From Agromyces marinus (GTDB lineage: Bacteria; Actinomycetota; Actinomycetes; Actinomycetales; Microbacteriaceae), in contig NZ_CP087879.1 in assembly GCF_021442325.1 (NCBI RefSeq), positions 1,674,001 through 1,738,000 of the forward strand: 64,000 nt of DNA. Direction: 5' to 3'. The notes beneath the pieces were generated by a model. It was not told the origin of the DNA, did no database searches, and was given only the letters and a program-made list of their open reading frames with translations. Shown here piece after piece: positions 34,882 to 44,400 of the stretch. Every line of letters starts with the position of its first letter. Within the stretch, counting starts at the first letter, position 1. A program made the position numbers and the translations under genes.

Positions 34882-37567
34882 AGTGCGCGGCATCCTCCCA
34901 GTCACGACCACGCCCGACCTGGACGTCGAGCGGGACGAGCAGCTCTGCGGCATGCGACATCCGGTCGTGGACGACGGCCTCGAGCTCGTCGCCCTCGTCG
35001 CCCGCGACCTCGAAGATGAGCTCGTCGTGCACCTGCATGAGCATGCGCGAGCGCAGGCCGCGCTCCCGCAGTTCGCGCTCCACTCCGATCATCGCGAACT
35101 TCATGATGTCGGCGGCCGATCCCTGGATCGGCGCGTTGAGCGCCGCGCGCTCGGCGTTCTCGCGCAGCACGCGGTTCGGGCTGTTCAGGTCGGGGAACGG
35201 CCGGCGGCGGCCGAAGATCGTCTCCGTGTACCCGTCGAGCTTGGCCTGCGCGACGACCCCGCGGAGGTAGTCGCGGACCGCGCCGAACCGCTCGAAGTAG
35301 TCCTTCATGAGCTTGGTCGCCTCGGCCCGGTCGATGCGCAACTGCTTGGACAGGCCGAACGCGCTGAGTCCGTAGGCCAGGCCGTACGACATGGCCTTGA
35401 CCTTGGTCCGCATGAGGGGCGTGACCTCCCCCGGATCGACGTCGAAGATGCGCGCACCGACGAACCGGTGCAGGTCTTCGCCGGAGTGGAACGCCTCGAT
35501 GAGGCCGGGGTCCTCGGACAGGTGCGCCATGATGCGCATCTCGATCTGCGAGTAGTCGGCCGTCAGCAGCTCGCCGAACTCGGCGCCGTGGGTGAACGCG
35601 GCACGGATGCGCCGCCCCTCCTCGGTCCGGACCGGGATGTTCTGCAGGTTCGGGTCCGTCGAGGAGATGCGTCCCGTCGTCGTGCCGACTTGGACGTAGC
35701 TCGTGTGCACTCGCCCGTCGGATTGGATCGACTTGTCGAGCGTCTCGACGATCTGACGGAGCTTCGTCGCATCGCGGTGCTCGAGCAGGAGTCCGAGGAA
35801 CGGGTGGGGATTGGTCTCCTGGAGGTCGGCGAGGGCGCCCGCATCGGTCGAGTAGCCGGTCTTCGTGGCGCGCGTCTTCGGCATGCCGAGCTGGTCGAAG
35901 AGCACCTCCTGGAGCTGCTTGGGCGAGCCGAGGTTCACCTCTCGCCCGATCTCGGCGTACGCCGACGCGGCGAGCCCTGCGGCCCGCTCCCCCAGTTGGG
36001 CAGAGAGGGCTGCGAGTCGCTCATGATCGACCGTGACCCCGCGCAGTTCCATCTCGGCGAGCACGCCGACGATCGGGATCTCGATGTCCGCGAGCACGCG
36101 ACGCGACCCCTCCGACAGCGCGGCGAGCAGCACCGGCGCGACGCGGAGCGAGTACCAGGCGAACTCCGGCGCGCCGGCCGTGCCGTCAGCGTCCGGGACG
36201 AGCTGCGACGGATCGGCCATCGGGACATCCTCGCCGAGGTATCGCGAGACGAGGTCGACCAGGTCCTTCTCCTGGAGGCTCGGCCGCACGAGCCACCCGG
36301 CGATGAGCGTATCGACCTCGAGGCCGGAGAAGTCGAGGCCGGATCGACGCATCGCCTTGAGCTGGGGCTTCGCGTCGGTCATGACCTTGGGCGCCTCGCT
36401 CGCGAGCCAGGCCTCGAACGGCGCGAGGGCCTCGTCGCCGGCCGCCCACTCGAGTCGCACGCTCTCGGTCGTGCTCGCGACCCCGGCGCCGATGACCCGC
36501 CCGTCGAGGACCTCGATGCTGAGCCCGAGTCCGGCCGGCTCCGCGGCGGTCGCGCGGGCGAGCCATTCCGCGAGCGCCTCGCCGCGCAGCGACTGCGGCA
36601 CCGGCGCGACCACGGTCGGCTCGGTCTCGGCCGACAGGGCCGCCGTGCCGTCCGAGGTCAGCCCGTTCGCCTCGGTGGCCATCTTGGTGACCCGCTCGAG
36701 CAGGGTCTTGAACTCGAGCCGGTCGAAGATCTCGCGCACGGCCGCCTCATCCATGGGCTGCGCGGCCAGGTCGGGAAGCTCGACCTCGAGCTCAAGATCG
36801 CGGACGAGCCGATTGAGCCGTCGGTTGCGGACCGCGTTCTCGCGCTCGCGACGCAGGTTCTCGCCCACGACGCCCTTGATCTCGTCGATGTGCTCGAGGA
36901 TGCCGTCCAGGCTGCCGTACAGGCCCAGCCACTTCACCGCGGTCTTCTCGCCGACCTTCGTGATGCCGGGCAGGTTGTCGCTCGTCTCGCCGACGAGGGC
37001 CGCGATCTCGGGGTACTGCTCGGGGCGGACGCCGTACTTCTCGATGACGGCGTCCGTGTCGTAGCGCTTGAGCTGCGACACGCCCTGCACGTTCGGGTAC
37101 AGCAGCGTGATGTCGTCGTCGACGAGCTGGATCGTGTCGCGATCGCCCGAGACCACCAGCACGTCGAACCCGTCGGCGGCGCCGCGGGTCGCGAGCGTCG
37201 CGAGGATGTCATCGGCCTCGAAGTCGGGCTTGGTCAGCACCGTGATGCGCATCGCCCGCAGCGCCTCCTGCAGGAGCGGGATCTGGCCCTTGAACTCGGG
37301 CGGGGTCGCGCTGCGGTTCGCCTTGTACTCGGCGTACTCGCGGGTCCGGAAGGACTCGCGCGACGTGTCGAACGCGACGGCGAGGTGCGTCGGGCGCTCG
37401 TTCCGCAGCAGCATCAGCAGCATCGACAGGAAGCCGTGGATGGCGTTCGTGTGCTGGCCGTCGCGGGTGCTGAAGCTGTCGACCGGGAGCGCATAGAAGG
37501 CGCGGTAGGCCAGCGAGTGGCCGTCGACGACGAGCAGGGTGGGCTTCACGGGGGTGGGGTCCGGCAC
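34880..37567 (-). CDS. polA: DNA polymerase I
   Basis: 895 aa. Domains: N-terminal 5'-3' exonuclease (LLVVDGHSLAYRAFYALP ... VVSGDRDTIQLVDDD), a middle 3'-5' exonuclease fold, and the polymerase with motif A (LTADYSQIEMRIMAHLS), motif B (KVKAMSYGLAYGLSAFGL) and motif C (MLMQVHDELIFEV). In the middle domain the expected DxE is LSIEV, so the first metal ligand is lost and proofreading is likely absent, as in mycobacterial PolA. GTG start six bases after TAGTCT with no ribosome site. Confidence 0.96.
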   Translation of the reverse strand: MPDPTPVKPTLLVVDGHSLAYRAFYALPVDSFSTRDGQHTNAIHGFLSMLLMLLRNERPTHLAVAFDTSRESFRTREYAEYKANRSATPPEFKGQIPLLQEALRAMRITVLTKPDFEADDILATLATRGAADGFDVLVVSGDRDTIQLVDDDITLLYPNVQGVSQLKRYDTDAVIEKYGVRPEQYPEIAALVGETSDNLPGITKVGEKTAVKWLGLYGSLDGILEHIDEIKGVVGENLRRERENAVRNRRLNRLVRDLELEVELPDLAAQPMDEAAVREIFDRLEFKTLLERVTKMATEANGLTSDGTAALSAETEPTVVAPVPQSLRGEALAEWLARATAAEPAGLGLSIEVLDGRVIGAGVASTTESVRLEWAAGDEALAPFEAWLASEAPKVMTDAKPQLKAMRRSGLDFSGLEVDTLIAGWLVRPSLQEKDLVDLVSRYLGEDVPMADPSQLVPDADGTAGAPEFAWYSLRVAPVLLAALSEGSRRVLADIEIPIVGVLAEMELRGVTVDHERLAALSAQLGERAAGLAASAYAEIGREVNLGSPKQLQEVLFDQLGMPKTRATKTGYSTDAGALADLQETNPHPFLGLLLEHRDATKLRQIVETLDKSIQSDGRVHTSYVQVGTTTGRISSTDPNLQNIPVRTEEGRRIRAAFTHGAEFGELLTADYSQIEMRIMAHLSEDPGLIEAFHSGEDLHRFVGARIFDVDPGEVTPLMRTKVKAMSYGLAYGLSAFGLSKQLRIDRAEATKLMKDYFERFGAVRDYLRGVVAQAKLDGYTETIFGRRRPFPDLNSPNRVLRENAERAALNAPIQGSAADIMKFAMIGVERELRERGLRSRMLMQVHDELIFEVAGDEGDELEAVVHDRMSHAAELLVPLDVQVGRGRDWEDAAH

Positions 37568-37573
37568 CCGACA

Positions 37574-37579
37574 AGACTA
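37574..37579 (-). promoter_or_regulatory. -10 box for leaderless polA mRNA
   Basis: TAGTCT on the minus strand, then TGTCGG (6 nt) and the GTG of polA. Confidence 0.5.
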
Positions 37580-37638
37580 CAAGCGGGCACCGACACCGCC
37601 CGTCGCGCCCGGGGCCGCCATCGCTCGCCCCCGAAGAC

Positions 37639-37678
37639 GACGGATGCCGCGACGAACCGGGTCGTCGCGGCATCCGTC
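37639..37678 (-). terminator. Terminator of the response regulator gene
   Basis: A perfect 17-bp stem (GACGGATGCCGCGACGA, 37639-37655, with 37662-37678) around ACCGGG, 32 bases after the regulator stop. No T-run. It carries the GGATGCC/GGCATCC pair. Confidence 0.7.
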
Positions 37679-37709
37679 ATCGGGCTCGTCGCCCGGCGGG
37701 AACAGGGGG

Positions 37710-38318
37710 TCAGGACTTCTTCGGAGCGAGCTGCTCGATGATCGCCTGGGAGACGTCGCGCATCGTCAGCCGACGGTCCATCGAGGCCTTCTGGATCCAG
37801 CGGAACGCATCGGGCTCGGACAGCCCCATCTTCTCGTTCAGCAGGCCCTTCGCACGGTCCACGAGCTTGCGGGTCTCGAAGCGCTCGACGAGGTCGCCGA
37901 CCTCGGCCTCGAGCGCGATGATCTGCGCGTGGCGGGCGAGCGCGATCTCGATCGCGGGGAGCAGGTCGTTGGGGGTGAACGGCTTGACCACGTAGGCGAG
38001 CGCGCCGGCTTCGCTGGCGCGCTCGACGAGTTCCTTCTGGCTGAACGCGGTCAGGAGCACGACCGGGGCGATGTGCCCCTTGGAGAGTCGCTCCGCTGCC
38101 GAGATGCCGTCGAGCTGGGGCATCTTCACGTCCATGATGACCAGGTCGGGGCGCAGCTCGGTCGCGAGCTGCACCGCCGTCTCGCCGTCGCCGGCCTCGC
38201 CGACCACCTCGAAGCCGTTGTCGCGCAGGGTCTCGACGATGTCGAGGCGGATGAGCGACTCGTCCTCCGCGACGACGACGCGTCGCGGTGCCGGCTGGGT
38301 GTCTTCGGTGTCTGTCAC
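37710..38318 (-). CDS. pdtaR: ANTAR-domain response regulator (PdtaR-like)
   Basis: 202 aa. Receiver domain (residues 13-125) with acidic pocket VVVAEDE, phospho-acceptor Asp63 in VIMDVKMPQLDG, Thr90 and Lys112 (VVKPFTPNDLL). The C-terminal part (about 139-198) is a helical ANTAR domain (ETRKLVDRAKGLLNEKMGL ... MRDVSQAII) that binds paired RNA hairpins to prevent transcription termination. In mycobacteria PdtaR is paired with kinase PdtaS and lies in the same pyk-polA neighbourhood. No kinase gene is here. The GTG start is seven bases after TAGGCT. Confidence 0.9.
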   Translation of the reverse strand: MTDTEDTQPAPRRVVVAEDESLIRLDIVETLRDNGFEVVGEAGDGETAVQLATELRPDLVIMDVKMPQLDGISAAERLSKGHIAPVVLLTAFSQKELVERASEAGALAYVVKPFTPNDLLPAIEIALARHAQIIALEAEVGDLVERFETRKLVDRAKGLLNEKMGLSEPDAFRWIQKASMDRRLTMRDVSQAIIEQLAPKKS

Positions 38319-38325
38319 GCAGAAG

Positions 38326-38331
38326 AGCCTA
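38326..38331 (-). promoter_or_regulatory. -10 box for leaderless pdtaR mRNA
   Basis: TAGGCT on the minus strand, then CTTCTGC (7 nt) and the GTG. It abuts the probable tRNA-Leu -10 box on the other strand. Confidence 0.5.
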
Positions 38332-38334
38332 CGG

Positions 38335-38340
38335 TATTCT
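38335..38340 (+). promoter_or_regulatory. -10 box for tRNA-Leu
   Basis: TATTCT on the plus strand, 18 bases before the mature tRNA 5' end, giving a short precursor leader. The two divergent promoters share this 15-base stretch. Confidence 0.4.
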
Positions 38341-38358
38341 TCTGCCTTGGGCCGTCAG

Positions 38359-38441
38359 GCCGGTGTGGCGGAATGGCAGACGCGGAGCACTCAAAATGCT
38401 TTGCCCGAAAGGGCGTGTGGGTTCGACCCCCACCACCGGCA
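38359..38441 (+). tRNA. tRNA-Leu (anticodon CAA)
   Basis: Reads UUG codons. Acceptor GCCGGTG (38359-38365) pairs with CACCGGC (38434-38440), followed by discriminator A; CCA is not encoded. The anticodon arm is GAGCA-CTCAAAA-TGCTT with anticodon CAA, the long type II variable arm is TGCCCGAAAGGGCGT, and the T arm is GTGGG-TTCGACC-CCCAC. It stands alone on + between pdtaR and pyk. Confidence 0.95.
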
Positions 38442-38501
38442 CCGAGGGGAACGGGCGCAGCGGCATCCGCCCCGCACGCCGAAATCCCACGATGCGGACG
38501 C

Positions 38502-38537
38502 CGAAGGGCCCGGCCGCCGCAGCGACCGGGCCCTTCG
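38502..38537. terminator. Bidirectional terminator between tRNA-Leu and pyk
   Basis: CGAAGGGCCCGG (38502-38513) pairs with CCGGGCCCTTCG (38526-38537), a perfect 12-bp stem. It lies 8 bases before the pyk stop on - and 60 bases after the tRNA on +. Confidence 0.7.
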
Positions 38538-38544
38538 TGTCGGA

Positions 38545-39960
38545 TCAGAGCACCTCGCCCACGATGTGCACGCGCACGTCGTTGGTGGTGCCGGGGATGC
38601 CGGGAGGCGAACCCGAGATGATGACGACCTTCTCGCCCGGAGCGGCCTTGCCCGTCTTCTCGAGCACGTCGTCGACCTGGCCGACCATCTGGTCGGTGTG
38701 GGTCACCCGCTCCACGACGAACGACTCGACGCCCCAGTAGAGCGCCATACGGCGCCGGATCGCCGGGTCCGGCGTGAACGCCAGGATCGGGATGACGCTG
38801 CGGATGCGCGCCATCCGTCGCACCGACTCGCCCGTCTCGGTGAACACGCACAGGTACTTCGCCTCGACGAAGTCCGCGACCTCGACCGCGGCGAGCGTGA
38901 TCGCGCCCGACTGCGTGCGCGGCTTGGTGCCGAGCGGGTCGATGCGGTCCAGGCCGTGCTTCTCGGTCGACTCGACGATCCGCGCCATCGTCTGGACGGT
39001 CTGCACCGGGTACTCGCCCACGCTCGTCTCGCCCGAGAGCATGACCGCGTCCGCGCCGTCGAGGATCGCGTTCGCGACATCCGAGGTCTCGGCGCGCGTC
39101 GGCACCGGCGCGTGCGTCATCGACTCGAGCATCTGCGTCGCGACGATGACCGGCTTGGCGAGTCGCCGTGCGATCTCGACCGCGCGCTTCTGCACGATCG
39201 GCACCGCCTCGAGGGGGAGCTCGACGCCGAGGTCGCCGCGGGCGACCATGATGCCGTCGAAGGCCTCGATGATCTCCTCGAGCGCATCGACCGCCTGCGG
39301 CTTCTCGATCTTCGCGATGACGGGGAGCCTGCGTCCCTCCTCGGCCATGATCTCGTGCACGCGCTCGATGTCGGAGGCGTTGCGCACGAACGAGAGTGCG
39401 ATGACATCCGCTCCGAGCTGGATCGCCCAGCGCAGGTCGGCCTCGTCCTTCTCGGAGAGTGCCGGAACGTTGACCGCGACACCGGGAAGGTTGATGCCCT
39501 TGTTGTTCGACACCGGGCCCGCGACGACGACCCTGGTCGTGACCACGGTGCCATCGGACTCGACGACCTCGACGCGGACCTTGCCGTCGTCGATGAGGAG
39601 GAAGTCGCCGGGCCGGACGTCCTGCGGCAGGCCCTTGAACGTCGTGCCGACGAGCTCCTTCGTGCCGGCCACGTCCTCGGTGGTGATCTTGAAGACGTCG
39701 CCCTCGGCGAGTTCGTGCGGGCCGTCGGCGAACTTGCCGAGGCGGATCTTCGGCCCCTGCAGGTCGACGAGCACCGCCACGGCCTTGCCGGAGTCGTTCG
39801 CGGCCTTCCGCACGTTCTGATAGACGCCCTCGTGGACGTCGTAGCTGCCGTGGCTGAGGTTCATCCGCGCCACGTTCACGCCCGCATCGACGATCGCGCG
39901 GATCTGCTCATAGCTCGATGTCGCCGGCCCGAGGGTGGCGACGATCTTCGCTCTTCTCAT
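38545..39960 (-). CDS. pyk: Pyruvate kinase
   Basis: 471 aa, makes pyruvate and ATP from phosphoenolpyruvate, the last step of glycolysis. Marks: N-terminal RRAKIVATLGPAT, VNVARMNLSHG, the signature region VIAKIEKPQAVDALEEIIEA, GIMVARGDLGVELP and the monovalent-ion/allosteric part FTETGESVRRMARIR. ATG at 39960 after TGGAGC. Separated from gltD by 69 bases. Confidence 0.97.
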   Translation of the reverse strand: MRRAKIVATLGPATSSYEQIRAIVDAGVNVARMNLSHGSYDVHEGVYQNVRKAANDSGKAVAVLVDLQGPKIRLGKFADGPHELAEGDVFKITTEDVAGTKELVGTTFKGLPQDVRPGDFLLIDDGKVRVEVVESDGTVVTTRVVVAGPVSNNKGINLPGVAVNVPALSEKDEADLRWAIQLGADVIALSFVRNASDIERVHEIMAEEGRRLPVIAKIEKPQAVDALEEIIEAFDGIMVARGDLGVELPLEAVPIVQKRAVEIARRLAKPVIVATQMLESMTHAPVPTRAETSDVANAILDGADAVMLSGETSVGEYPVQTVQTMARIVESTEKHGLDRIDPLGTKPRTQSGAITLAAVEVADFVEAKYLCVFTETGESVRRMARIRSVIPILAFTPDPAIRRRMALYWGVESFVVERVTHTDQMVGQVDDVLEKTGKAAPGEKVVIISGSPPGIPGTTNDVRVHIVGEVL

Positions 39961-40029
39961 GTGTTCTGTGCTCCAGGGGTTACGCGCCGAGGCGCTGGAT
40001 CAGATTCGACGGGCGCCGACCGGCGCCGG

Positions 40030-41487
40030 TCACACGGCGAAGGCTCGCGCCGTCGCAGGGATCGGGCTCGGCAGCTGCGTCGCACCTTCAAGGTACCGGT
40101 CGACGGATGCCGCCGCAGCGCGCCCTTCGGCGATCGCCCACACGATGAGCGACTGCCCGCGACCGGCGTCGCCGGCGATGAACACGCCCGGCTCCTCGGT
40201 CGCGTAGTCGGCGCCGCGCGCGAGATTGCCGCGCTCGGTCGCCACGAGTCCGAGCTGCTCCGAGGCAGCCTCGGTCTCGGGCCCGGTGAAGCCGAGCGCG
40301 AGCAGCACGAGATCCGCGGGGATCTCGCGCTCCGTTCCCGCCTTCGGAACCCGGCGTCCGTCGAGGTACTCGGTCTCCGCGACGCGGATCGCCCGGACCT
40401 CGCCCGCGTCGTTCGAGAGGAACTCGACCGTCGAGGCGAGGTACTGCCGCTGACCGCCCTCCTCGTGGGCGCTCTGCACCTCGAACAGCGTCGGGTGCAT
40501 CGGCCACGGCTGATCGGACGAACGCGCGGTGCCCGGCTGCTTGCCGATCGCGAGGTTCGTCACCGACAGGGCTCCCTGCCGGTGCGCGGTGCCGATGCAG
40601 TCCGCACCCGTGTCACCACCGCCGAGGACGACGACGTGCTTGCCCTCCGCGCTGATCTGGTCGAACACGTCGTCGCCGGCGACCGCCCGGTTCGACTGCA
40701 CCAGGTAGTCCATCGCGAAGTGCACGCCGGGGAGGTCGCGACCCGGGATCGGCAGGTCCCGCGGCACGATCGCGCCGGTCGCCACGACGACCGCGTCGAA
40801 TCGGCGACGCAGTTCGTCCCACGACAGGTCGACGCCGATCTCGACCCCGGCACGGAACCTCGTGCCCTCGGCGGTCATCTGCGCCAGGCGCTGCTCGAGG
40901 TGGCGCTTCTCCATCTTGAAGTCCGGGATCCCGTACCGGAGCAGGCCGCCGATGCGGTCGTCGCGCTCGTAGACCGCGACCGTGTGGCCGGCGCGCGTGA
41001 GCTGCTGCGCCGCCGCGAGACCCGCGGGGCCCGACCCGACGACCGCGACCGTCTTGCCCGTGAGGCGCCCGGGAGGCTGGGGCTGGACCCAGCCGCTCCC
41101 GAACGCCTGGTCGATGATCGAGACCTCGACCTGCTTGATCGTCACCGCCGGCTGGTTGATGCCGAGCACGCACGAGGACTCGCACGGCGCGGGGCACAGG
41201 CGACCGGTGAACTCCGGGAAGTTGTTCGTGGCGTGCAGCCGCTCGATCGCGGCACGGCCCTCGCCCCGCCACATCAGGTCGTTCCACTCGGGGATCAGGT
41301 TGCCCAGCGGGCACCCCTGGTGGCAGAACGGCACGCCGCAGTCCATGCAGCGCCCCGCCTGGCGCCGCAGCTGAGCGGAATCGCCCGGCTCGTACACCTC
41401 TTTCCAGTCCATGATCCGCACCGGCACGGGGCGACGCTTCGGAAGCTCCCGCTCGGTGACCTTCAGAAAGCCCTTCGGGTCAGCCAC
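40030..41487 (-). CDS. gltD: Glutamate synthase small (beta) subunit
   Basis: 485-aa flavoprotein that takes electrons from NADPH and passes them to GltB. The N-terminal cysteine cluster [17 protein letters not shown] binds Fe-[16 protein letters not shown] is the FAD site and [16 protein letters not shown] the NADPH site. The GTG start overlaps the gltB stop by eight bases, with a strong GGAGGTGA ribosome site inside gltB. Confidence 0.96.
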   Translation of the reverse strand: MADPKGFLKVTERELPKRRPVPVRIMDWKEVYEPGDSAQLRRQAGRCMDCGVPFCHQGCPLGNLIPEWNDLMWRGEGRAAIERLHATNNFPEFTGRLCPAPCESSCVLGINQPAVTIKQVEVSIIDQAFGSGWVQPQPPGRLTGKTVAVVGSGPAGLAAAQQLTRAGHTVAVYERDDRIGGLLRYGIPDFKMEKRHLEQRLAQMTAEGTRFRAGVEIGVDLSWDELRRRFDAVVVATGAIVPRDLPIPGRDLPGVHFAMDYLVQSNRAVAGDDVFDQISAEGKHVVVLGGGDTGADCIGTAHRQGALSVTNLAIGKQPGTARSSDQPWPMHPTLFEVQSAHEEGGQRQYLASTVEFLSNDAGEVRAIRVAETEYLDGRRVPKAGTEREIPADLVLLALGFTGPETEAASEQLGLVATERGNLARGADYATEEPGVFIAGDAGRGQSLIVWAIAEGRAAAASVDRYLEGATQLPSPIPATARAFAV

Positions 41488-44400
41488 CCGTCACCTCCAG
41501 AATTCTCGACCACACCACGTCGCCGTCGGGGTCGAGGCCCTCGTCGACGGCGGACTGGCGGGTGCGGAGCACCGCGGCGTAGTCGCGCGGAAGCACCTTG
41601 GTGAAGCGGGCGAACGCGGCATCCCCGTCGACGAGGAGGGCCGCGGCGACCGCGGAATCGGTGTGCTCGACATGCTGTTCGAGCAGGTCGCGGACGATCT
41701 CGTGATCGGCGCTGCCGAGCTCGTGGAGCTCGATCTCGCCGGACGCGAGCGCCTCGCGATTGACCTTCGCCTCGGCGAGGTCGAGCACGTACGCCGTCCC
41801 GCCGGACATCCCGGCGCCGAGGTTGCGCCCGGTCGCGCCGAGGATGAGTGCGAGCCCGCCGGTCATGTACTCGAGCGCGTGGTCGCCGACGCCCTCCACG
41901 ACCGCGGTCGCGCCCGAGTTCCGGACGAGGAAGCGCTCACCGACGATGCCGCGGATGAACATGCTCCCCTGCGTCGCGCCGTACCCGATGACGTTGCCGG
42001 CGATGACGTTGCGCTCGGCGGCGAAGCCGGCCTCCCGCGAGGGCCGGACGATGATCTGGCCCCCCGAGAGCCCCTTGCCGACGTAGTCGTTGGAGTCGCC
42101 CTCGAGGCGCAGGCGGATGCCGCTCGGCAGGAACGCACCGAACGACTGCCCCGCGCTGCCGGTCAGCGTCACGTCGATCGACCCCGCGGGCAGTCCCTGG
42201 GCGCCGTGGCGAAGGGTCACGTGGTGGCCGAGCATCGTGCCGACGGCGCGCTCGGTGTTCTTCACCGGCAGCTCGACCTCGACCCGGCCGCCGTCCGCGA
42301 GGACCTCCGACGCGCGGCGGATCAGTTCGTTGTCGAAGTGCGACTCGAGCTCGTGGTCCTGGGCGCGCGAGTTGCGGCGCGCCTCCGACTCGGAGAAGTC
42401 GGGGCCGACGAGCACGGGCGTGAGGTCGAGGCCGGAGGCCTTCCAGTGCTGGAGCGCCCGATCGACATCGAGCAGCTCGCGTCGGCCGATGATCTCGTCG
42501 AGCGTGCGGTACCCGAGCTCGGCGAGGTACTCGCGGACCTCCTGGGCGATGAACTCGAAGAAGTTCACGACGAACTCCGGCTTGCCCGTGAACCGCTTGC
42601 GCAGTTCCGGGTTCTGGGTCGCCACGCCGACCGGGCACGTGTCGAGGTGGCAGACGCGCATCATGACGCAGCCCTCGACGACGAGCGGTGCCGTCGCGAA
42701 GCCGAACTCCTCGGCACCGAGCAGCGCCCCGATGACGACGTCCCGTCCGGTCTTGAGCTGGCCGTCGACCTGCACCACGACCCGGTCGCGCATGCCGTTC
42801 AGCATGAGGGTCTGCTGCGTCTCGGCGAGACCGAGCTCCCACGGCGTTCCGGCGTGCTTGAGCGAGTTGAGCGGGCTTGCGCCCGTGCCGCCGTCGTGTC
42901 CCGAGACGAGGATCACGTCGGCGAGGGCCTTCGCGGTGCCGGCCGCGACCGCGCCGATGCCCGACTGGCTCACCAGCTTGACGTGGATCCGCGCACCCGG
43001 GTTGGCGCGCTTGAGGTCGAAGATGAGCTGCTTGAGGTCTTCGATCGAGTAGATGTCGTGGTGCGGGGGCGGCGAGATCAGCCCGACGCCGGCCGTCGCG
43101 TGACGGGTCCGCGCGACCCAGGGGTAGACCTTCGTCGGCGGCAGCTGGCCGCCCTCACCGGGCTTGGCGCCCTGCGCGAGCTTGATCTGGATGTCGTCGG
43201 CGTGCGTGAGGTACATGCTCGTCACGCCGAACCGTCCGGACGCGACCTGCTTGATCGCGCTGCGCCGCTCCGGGTCGAGCAGGCGGTCGAGGTCTTCGCC
43301 GCCCTCACCGGTGTTCGACTTCGCTCCGAGGCGGTTCATCGCGATCGCGAGGGTCTCGTGCGCCTCCTTCGAGATCGAGCCGTAGCTCATCGCGCCCGTC
43401 GAGAACCGCTTCACGATCGACTCGACCGACTCGACCTCCTCGATCGGGACCGGCCTCCGCATGCCCGTGCGGAGCGCGAACATGCCGCGCAGCGTCATGA
43501 GCTCCTCGGCCTGCGAGTCCACGAGCGAGGTGTACTCGCGGAACACGTCGTAGCGACGGTTGCGCGTGGAGTGCTGGAGCCGGAAGACCGTCTCGGGGTT
43601 GAACAGGTGCGGCGAGCCGTCGCGACGCCACTGGTACTCGCCGCCGGTCTGCAGCCGTTCATGCGCCCGCACCGCGGCATCCGCCGGGTAGGCCACCTCG
43701 TGCCGCGAGCGGTTCTCGTCGGCGATCACCTCGAGCCCGACGCCGCCGAGCTTCGAGGTCGTCCCGGTGAAGTACTCGTCGATGAACCCCTGCGCGAGCC
43801 CGACCGCCTCGAACGCCTGCGCGCCGGCGTAGGACGCGATCGTCGAGATGCCCATCTTCGACATGATCTTCAGCACGCCCTTGCCGAGCGCGGAGATGAC
43901 GTTGCGCACCGCCGACTCGGGCGTCACGCCCGTGAGGACGCCGGAGCGCACGAGATCCTCGCACGTCTCCATCGCCAGGTAGGGGTTGACGGCCGACGCG
44001 CCGTACCCGACCAGGAGCGCCACGTGGTGCACCTCGCGGACGTCGCCGGCCTCGACGACCAGGCCGACCTTCATGCGCGTCTCGGAGCGGATCAGGTGGT
44101 GGTGCACCGCCGAGAGCATCAGCAGCGACGGGATCGGAGCGAGGTCCTTGGTGGTGTCGCGGTCGCTCAGCACGATGAAGGACGCGCCCTCGGCGATCGC
44201 CTCGTCGACCTCGCCGCAGAGCTCCTCGATGCGTGCCCTCAGACCCTCGGAGCCCTCGTCGACGCGGTACAGCCCCCGCAGCGTGCGGGTTGCCCGGTCG
44301 CCGTTCGGCGCGGTCATGTGCACGATCTTCGCGAGCTGGTCGTTGTCGATCACCGGGAAGTCGAGCGAGACCTGGCGGGCGTGCTCGGGGCCGGCCGCGA

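Noticed and set aside
38359-38441. tRNA as an integration site with flanking att repeat
   Set aside because: No partial copy of the tRNA 3' end and no integrase gene is found nearby.
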